From Bifidobacterium imperatoris (lineage in GTDB: Bacteria; Actinomycetota; Actinomycetes; Actinomycetales; Bifidobacteriaceae), in contig NZ_NMWV01000037.1 in NCBI RefSeq assembly GCF_002860405.1, forward strand, positions 1 to 21,451: a DNA stretch of 21,451 bases, written 5' to 3'. Positions within the stretch are counted from its first letter, which is position 1; each line of letters begins with the position of its first letter. A program made the translations under genes and the position numbers. Shown piece after piece: positions 18,250 through 21,451 of the stretch. The notes beneath the pieces were generated by a model. It did not search any database. It was not told the origin of the DNA and saw nothing but the letters and a program-made list of their open reading frames with translations.

Positions 18250-19611
18250 TCAGACGGACTCTCGCGTCACGTTCCGCAGCCATCGGTGGGTGCGGTAGTG
18301 GGCAATGACGGCGGGAATCTTAAGGAGTTCGTCGATGTTGAGAATGACGTACACGGCCATGACCGGCAGCTGCCAGACGAATACGGCGAGCATGCCCAGC
18401 GGGATCACGATGGCCCATATCGTCACCGCATCGCACACCATGCCGAACCGGGAATCGCCACCGGCGGGGAAGATGCCGCCCACGGTGATGGAGTTGAGGG
18501 CCTTGCCGACCACATAGTAGGCGCAGACGAGCAGCATACCGGACAGGTACTCGTTGGCCCGCGCATCCAGAAGCGACCAGTGCAGAACCAACGGGCGGAT
18601 CATGAGAATCACCGCACCGATCGCCGTGCCGAGTGCCAGTGCGCTGCGGCACAGCCAGCGGCCGACATGGCGTGCCTGGGCGAGGTCGCCACGGCCCATG
18701 ATGCCGCCGAGCAGGATGCCGCCGCCGGAGCCGAGTCCGGCACACAGACAGACCAGCAGGTCCTTGACAATGTTCGCCACCGAGTTCGCGGCTACGGCGT
18801 CCGTGCCGAGATGGCCCATGATGACGGTGTAGGTGGCGAATCCGCCACCCCAGATGATCTCGTTGCCGAGCACGGGCAGGGTGTACCGCCAGTAGTCGCG
18901 TTCAAGAACGGACATGGCTGGGTTGCTGGTGCGACGCACGGCATTGCGATGTCTCGAATCCTGCCGAACCTTCCAACAGGACCATGCGCATTCGACTGCG
19001 CGGGAGACGACCGTGGAGATCGCGACGCCGGTCACGCCGAACCTCGGCATGCCAAACCAGCCGAGCAGGAGCGTGGCACTGACCACGATGTGCAACGCGA
19101 CGCCGGCGGCGCTGATGATGGTGCCGGTCCGCGCACGACCGGTGTTCTTGAATAAACAAAGGTTGATCTGGCTGACGCCGATCAGTACGAACGCGAGCGA
19201 CGTGACGGCAAGATAGTGGGAGCCGAGGTCGATGAGTACGTTATCGTTTGTAGTGATGCGCATCAGCAGATGCGGGATCGCGGCGGCAAGGACGGCGAAC
19301 ACGGCAGACAGCGCGATCGTATGCCGCATGACGAATGTGATGACCTGTTGCACGGCGCCGACGTCTCCCTTACCCCAATATTGGGCGATGAGGGTGCTGG
19401 AACCGATGGTGAAGGCCATGAGGAACAGGTCGAAGATGAATTGGAATTGCGTGGCGAGGGATACCGCGGACAGGGCGTTCTGATCGACCGCGGCGAGCAT
19501 GAACACGTCGAAGGCGTTGGACAGGACCAACACGAATTGCTGGAACGCGATGGGCAGAGCCAGCGGGCATAGCTGACGGACGAAATCGCGGAAAGTTGGT
19601 TCACTGGCCAT
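18250..19611 (-). CDS. MATE family efflux transporter
   Basis: 453 residues with about 12 membrane segments in two homologous halves, as in multidrug and toxic compound extrusion transporters driven by Na+ or H+. Family-typical stretches include 'LALPIAFQQFVLVLSNAFDVFMLAAV', 'FLMAFTIGSSTLIAQYWGKGD' (in parts), 'GVTGVAISTVVSRAVEC' and, in the second half, 'DAVAANSVANIVKDLL'. The start chosen is the second of two adjacent ATGs (19611; MASEPTF), six bases after AAGGAG; the ATG at 19614 would be only three bases away. An in-frame extension to 19674 has no such site. Substrate unknown. It heads a probable operon with the sugar acetyltransferase and is divergent from the AraC-type regulator. Confidence 0.92.
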   Translation of the reverse strand: MASEPTFRDFVRQLCPLALPIAFQQFVLVLSNAFDVFMLAAVDQNALSAVSLATQFQFIFDLFLMAFTIGSSTLIAQYWGKGDVGAVQQVITFVMRHTIALSAVFAVLAAAIPHLLMRITTNDNVLIDLGSHYLAVTSLAFVLIGVSQINLCLFKNTGRARTGTIISAAGVALHIVVSATLLLGWFGMPRFGVTGVAISTVVSRAVECAWSCWKVRQDSRHRNAVRRTSNPAMSVLERDYWRYTLPVLGNEIIWGGGFATYTVIMGHLGTDAVAANSVANIVKDLLVCLCAGLGSGGGILLGGIMGRGDLAQARHVGRWLCRSALALGTAIGAVILMIRPLVLHWSLLDARANEYLSGMLLVCAYYVVGKALNSITVGGIFPAGGDSRFGMVCDAVTIWAIVIPLGMLAVFVWQLPVMAVYVILNIDELLKIPAVIAHYRTHRWLRNVTRESV

Positions 19612-19816
19612 CATCGGCTCCTTCCGTCTTTGCCGTCCGTGTTTGCCTTGTTGCGCATGGCTTGCAACCGTCATCCATTACACAGCAATATCGGACGGAC
19701 AAGCACACAAAAACAGCAGAATCAGCACGGTTTTTAGTATTATTTGCTACATTGGCAGCAGTGCCTTGCGCGGCATACACACTCCTTTGCCAAGGTATTC
19801 AAGGAATCGATGAGTC
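19612..19816. promoter_or_regulatory. Divergent control region of the MATE operon and the AraC-type gene
   Basis: A 205-bp region, more AT-rich in its middle than its surroundings. For the plus strand TATTAT (19738-19743) is a fair -10, with no clear -35. For the minus strand TTGTCC, 16 bp and TAATGG is one possible promoter. The ribosome binding sites are AAGGAA (19801-19806) for the regulator and AAGGAG for the MATE gene. I could not identify a convincing pair of AraC-type direct repeats by eye. Confidence 0.4.
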
Positions 19817-20812
19817 ATGGCAGCACACAATAGCGACATCCAGCAGGAGATCGCCGGACCGGATCCAGCACGGCTGCGGGTTGACGGTTCGGAGCGAGTC
19901 CGGTACGACTATCCCACGTTCTTCTCGTATATCCGCGAAGGACGGCTCTCCTCGTACCCGCACATGCGCGCGGAATGCCATTGGCATGACGATTGGGAGT
20001 TTCTCATCGCCCGGCGTGGGCATTTGACGTATTTCGTGGACGGCGAGCGGGTGCGCATCGAGGAAGGGCAAGGCATCTTCGTCAATGCCAGGCGACTGCA
20101 TTACGGGTATTCGGAGGACGGCACGGATTGCGAGTTCCTGTGCGCGCTGATGAACCAGATGCGCGTCGGCGCTACCAAGGACGTGCTGGAGCGGTTCATT
20201 CTGCCCATCGTCGGGACGGACAGGCCGCCGTATCTGCTGCTCGATGGCAGTGACGGTTATGGTTACGCCCATACGGTTCTGGAGTCATTGGACGCAATGG
20301 CGACCGCGCGTGACGAATACGATGCGCCGCTGGCCGTGCTGAGCGGGTTCTACTCCATCACGCGGGCGTTGAACGGCATAATGGAGACCCGCACGCCCAA
20401 CGATGCATCGGGCGATATTGCGAACGGAATCACGACAGTCAAATCGGACGATCGTCGCGTATCCGCAACGCATTGCCGTATCAGCAGCCGTCTCACCGCG
20501 TTGACCGCCATGGTCGATTTCATACAGGCGAGTTACGCCTGTCCGTTGGCGCTGGACACGATTGCCGCCGCCGGTTCCGTAAGCCGGAGCACATGCTCCG
20601 CGATCTTCCGTGACTATCTGCATCAATCACCCATTGATTACGTCACGGACGTTCGTTTGCGGGCGGCCACGGAACTGTTGAAGACCACCGACCTGTCGGT
20701 TTCCGCAGTGGCCGCACGTTGCGGGTTCAATTCGGCGAACTATTTCACTCGCGTTTTCCGCGCAACGCTGAACGTAGCTCCCCTCGCCTATCGCAAGAGG
20801 CGTCAGCAGTGA
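19817..20812 (+). CDS. AraC/XylS family transcriptional regulator
   Basis: 331 residues. The N-terminal cupin-like sensing domain carries 'CHWHDDWEFLIARRGHLTYFVDGERVRIEEGQGIFVNARRLHYGY' (in parts, about 54-100), the usual double-stranded beta-helix pattern with His residues that could bind a sugar. The C-terminal domain (about 232-330) has the two helix-turn-helix units: 'LALDTIAAAGSVSRSTCSAIF' (in part), then 'LSVSAVAARCGFNSANYFTRVFR', followed by the final 'PLAYRKR' strand. The ATG at 19817 has AAGGAA ten bases upstream; an ATG at 19810 is out of frame. Being divergent from the MATE-acetyltransferase pair, it probably controls them in response to a sugar. It ends 60 bp before a terminator shared with the rRNA operon. 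Confidence 0.93.
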   Translation: MAAHNSDIQQEIAGPDPARLRVDGSERVRYDYPTFFSYIREGRLSSYPHMRAECHWHDDWEFLIARRGHLTYFVDGERVRIEEGQGIFVNARRLHYGYSEDGTDCEFLCALMNQMRVGATKDVLERFILPIVGTDRPPYLLLDGSDGYGYAHTVLESLDAMATARDEYDAPLAVLSGFYSITRALNGIMETRTPNDASGDIANGITTVKSDDRRVSATHCRISSRLTALTAMVDFIQASYACPLALDTIAAAGSVSRSTCSAIFRDYLHQSPIDYVTDVRLRAATELLKTTDLSVSAVAARCGFNSANYFTRVFRATLNVAPLAYRKRRQQ

Positions 20813-20871
20813 CGTTAATCTGGTTCCGCGGTTGTTTATGCGTGTGAGGGATGTGTGTGGCCGGAAACAAG

Positions 20872-20910
20872 AAACCCTCGGGGGCTGTTGCTCCACCGAG
20901 GGTTTTCTTT
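20872..20910. terminator. Bidirectional terminator between the AraC gene and the rRNA operon
   Basis: Arms AAACCCTCGG (20872-20881) and CCGAGGGTTT (20896-20905) form a 10-bp stem with a 14-base loop. T-rich sequence follows on both strands (TTTTCTTT on plus; TTTCTTGTTTCC on minus). It ends the rrn operon 14 bp after 5S and can also end the AraC-type gene from the other side. Confidence 0.88.
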
Positions 20911-20918
20911 GACGTGTG

Positions 20919-21036
20919 ATGCGGCGGTGTGCTACTCTCCCACACCCTGTCGGGTGCAGTACCATCGCCGTGCCAGGCCTTAGCTTCCGGGTTCGGAATG
21001 GGACCGGGCGTCTCCCCTGGGCCATGACCGCCGCAA
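20919..21036 (-). rRNA. rrf: 5S ribosomal RNA
   Basis: The minus strand begins TTGCGGCGGTCATGGCCCAG and ends GCACACCGCCGCA, which pair as the terminal helix I. The conserved loop CCATTCCGAACCCGGAAGCT is present. Length is about 118 bases; the ends are placed from the terminal helix and may be off by one to three bases. It lies between the 23S 3' end and the operon terminator, in standard 16S-23S-5S order. Confidence 0.95.
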
Positions 21037-21209
21037 ATCTTCTGTTATACGGTCCAAGACCATGTCTTGGCCGGCATGTGGTGGTTCGGGGACCGGATGG
21101 TGGACGCTTCCTGATGTTCGTTTTCCGATGTTCCGCGACGATGCAGTGTCTTTCTGTCGTCCGCGTGTCATTGTGCGCAGCACGGTCGCCAACAATCGAA
21201 GATGTTGGC
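21037..21209 (-). other. 23S-5S intergenic spacer of the rrn operon
   Basis: About 173 bases without a tRNA. Two hairpins are visible: CCAAGAC/GTCTTGG with a three-base loop (21054-21070) just upstream of 5S, and GCCAAC/GTTGGC with a ten-base loop (21188-21209) directly after the 23S 3' end. They are plausible pre-rRNA processing signals. Confidence 0.6.

Positions 21210-21451
<242 letters not shown>

Noticed and set aside
17698..19155. 485-residue open frame on the plus strand
   Set aside because: It spans two unrelated, well-supported minus-strand genes and their spacer, and is Asp/Gly/His-rich as expected from an antisense frame in GC-rich DNA.

Overview
This window is a piece of an actinobacterial chromosome, most probably Bifidobacterium (B. 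longum/B. breve group). That assignment is by recognition of protein style and gene content: a lone MsmK-type sugar ABC ATPase, class Ib nrdHIEF, an intracellular GH3 beta-glucosidase, a DUF4032 protein, and a high-GC rRNA operon. No database search was run. Coding density is high and there are no insertion sequences, tRNAs or CRISPR arrays.

Layout. 1-881: 3' part of an AAA/DUF4143 ATPase entering from the left. 1050-3380: a divergent pair, an MFS exporter (-) and a SpoU/TrmH 2'-O-methyltransferase, probably rlmB (+); their promoters face each other in a 66-bp gap and at least one mRNA may be leaderless. 3473-6182: a DUF4032 protein with a degenerate-looking but residue-complete kinase core, then the lone sugar ABC ATPase, both on the minus strand and separated by a terminator and a consensus -10. 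6183-6575: a long leader/promoter region. 6576-9976: a GT2 glycosyltransferase followed by a LytTR response regulator and a polytopic GHKL histidine kinase that overlap by one base (TGATG), resembling AgrA/AgrC. 10007-14009: the nrdHIEF operon on the minus strand, preceded by two textbook NrdR boxes 32 bp apart. 14310-17307: a translationally coupled GH3 glucosidase-GtrA membrane protein pair, with a 23-bp near-perfect palindrome upstream as a candidate operator. 17575-20812: a MATE exporter and a maltose/galactoside O-acetyltransferase transcribed together, divergent from an AraC-type regulator. 20872 to the end: a terminator, 5S rRNA and the 3' end of 23S rRNA, so an rrn operon runs on the minus strand and leaves the window on the right.

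How it fits together. Much of the window is sugar handling: ABC energising, beta-glucoside hydrolysis, acetylation and export of surplus sugar, and glycan building by GT2 and possibly GtrA. The rest is core function: DNA precursor synthesis, rRNA and rRNA methylation. The accessory-looking modules with the most unexplained biology are the GT2/LytTR/GHKL set, the GH3-GtrA pair and the AraC/MATE/acetyltransferase set. No clearly novel defence or mobile system is visible.
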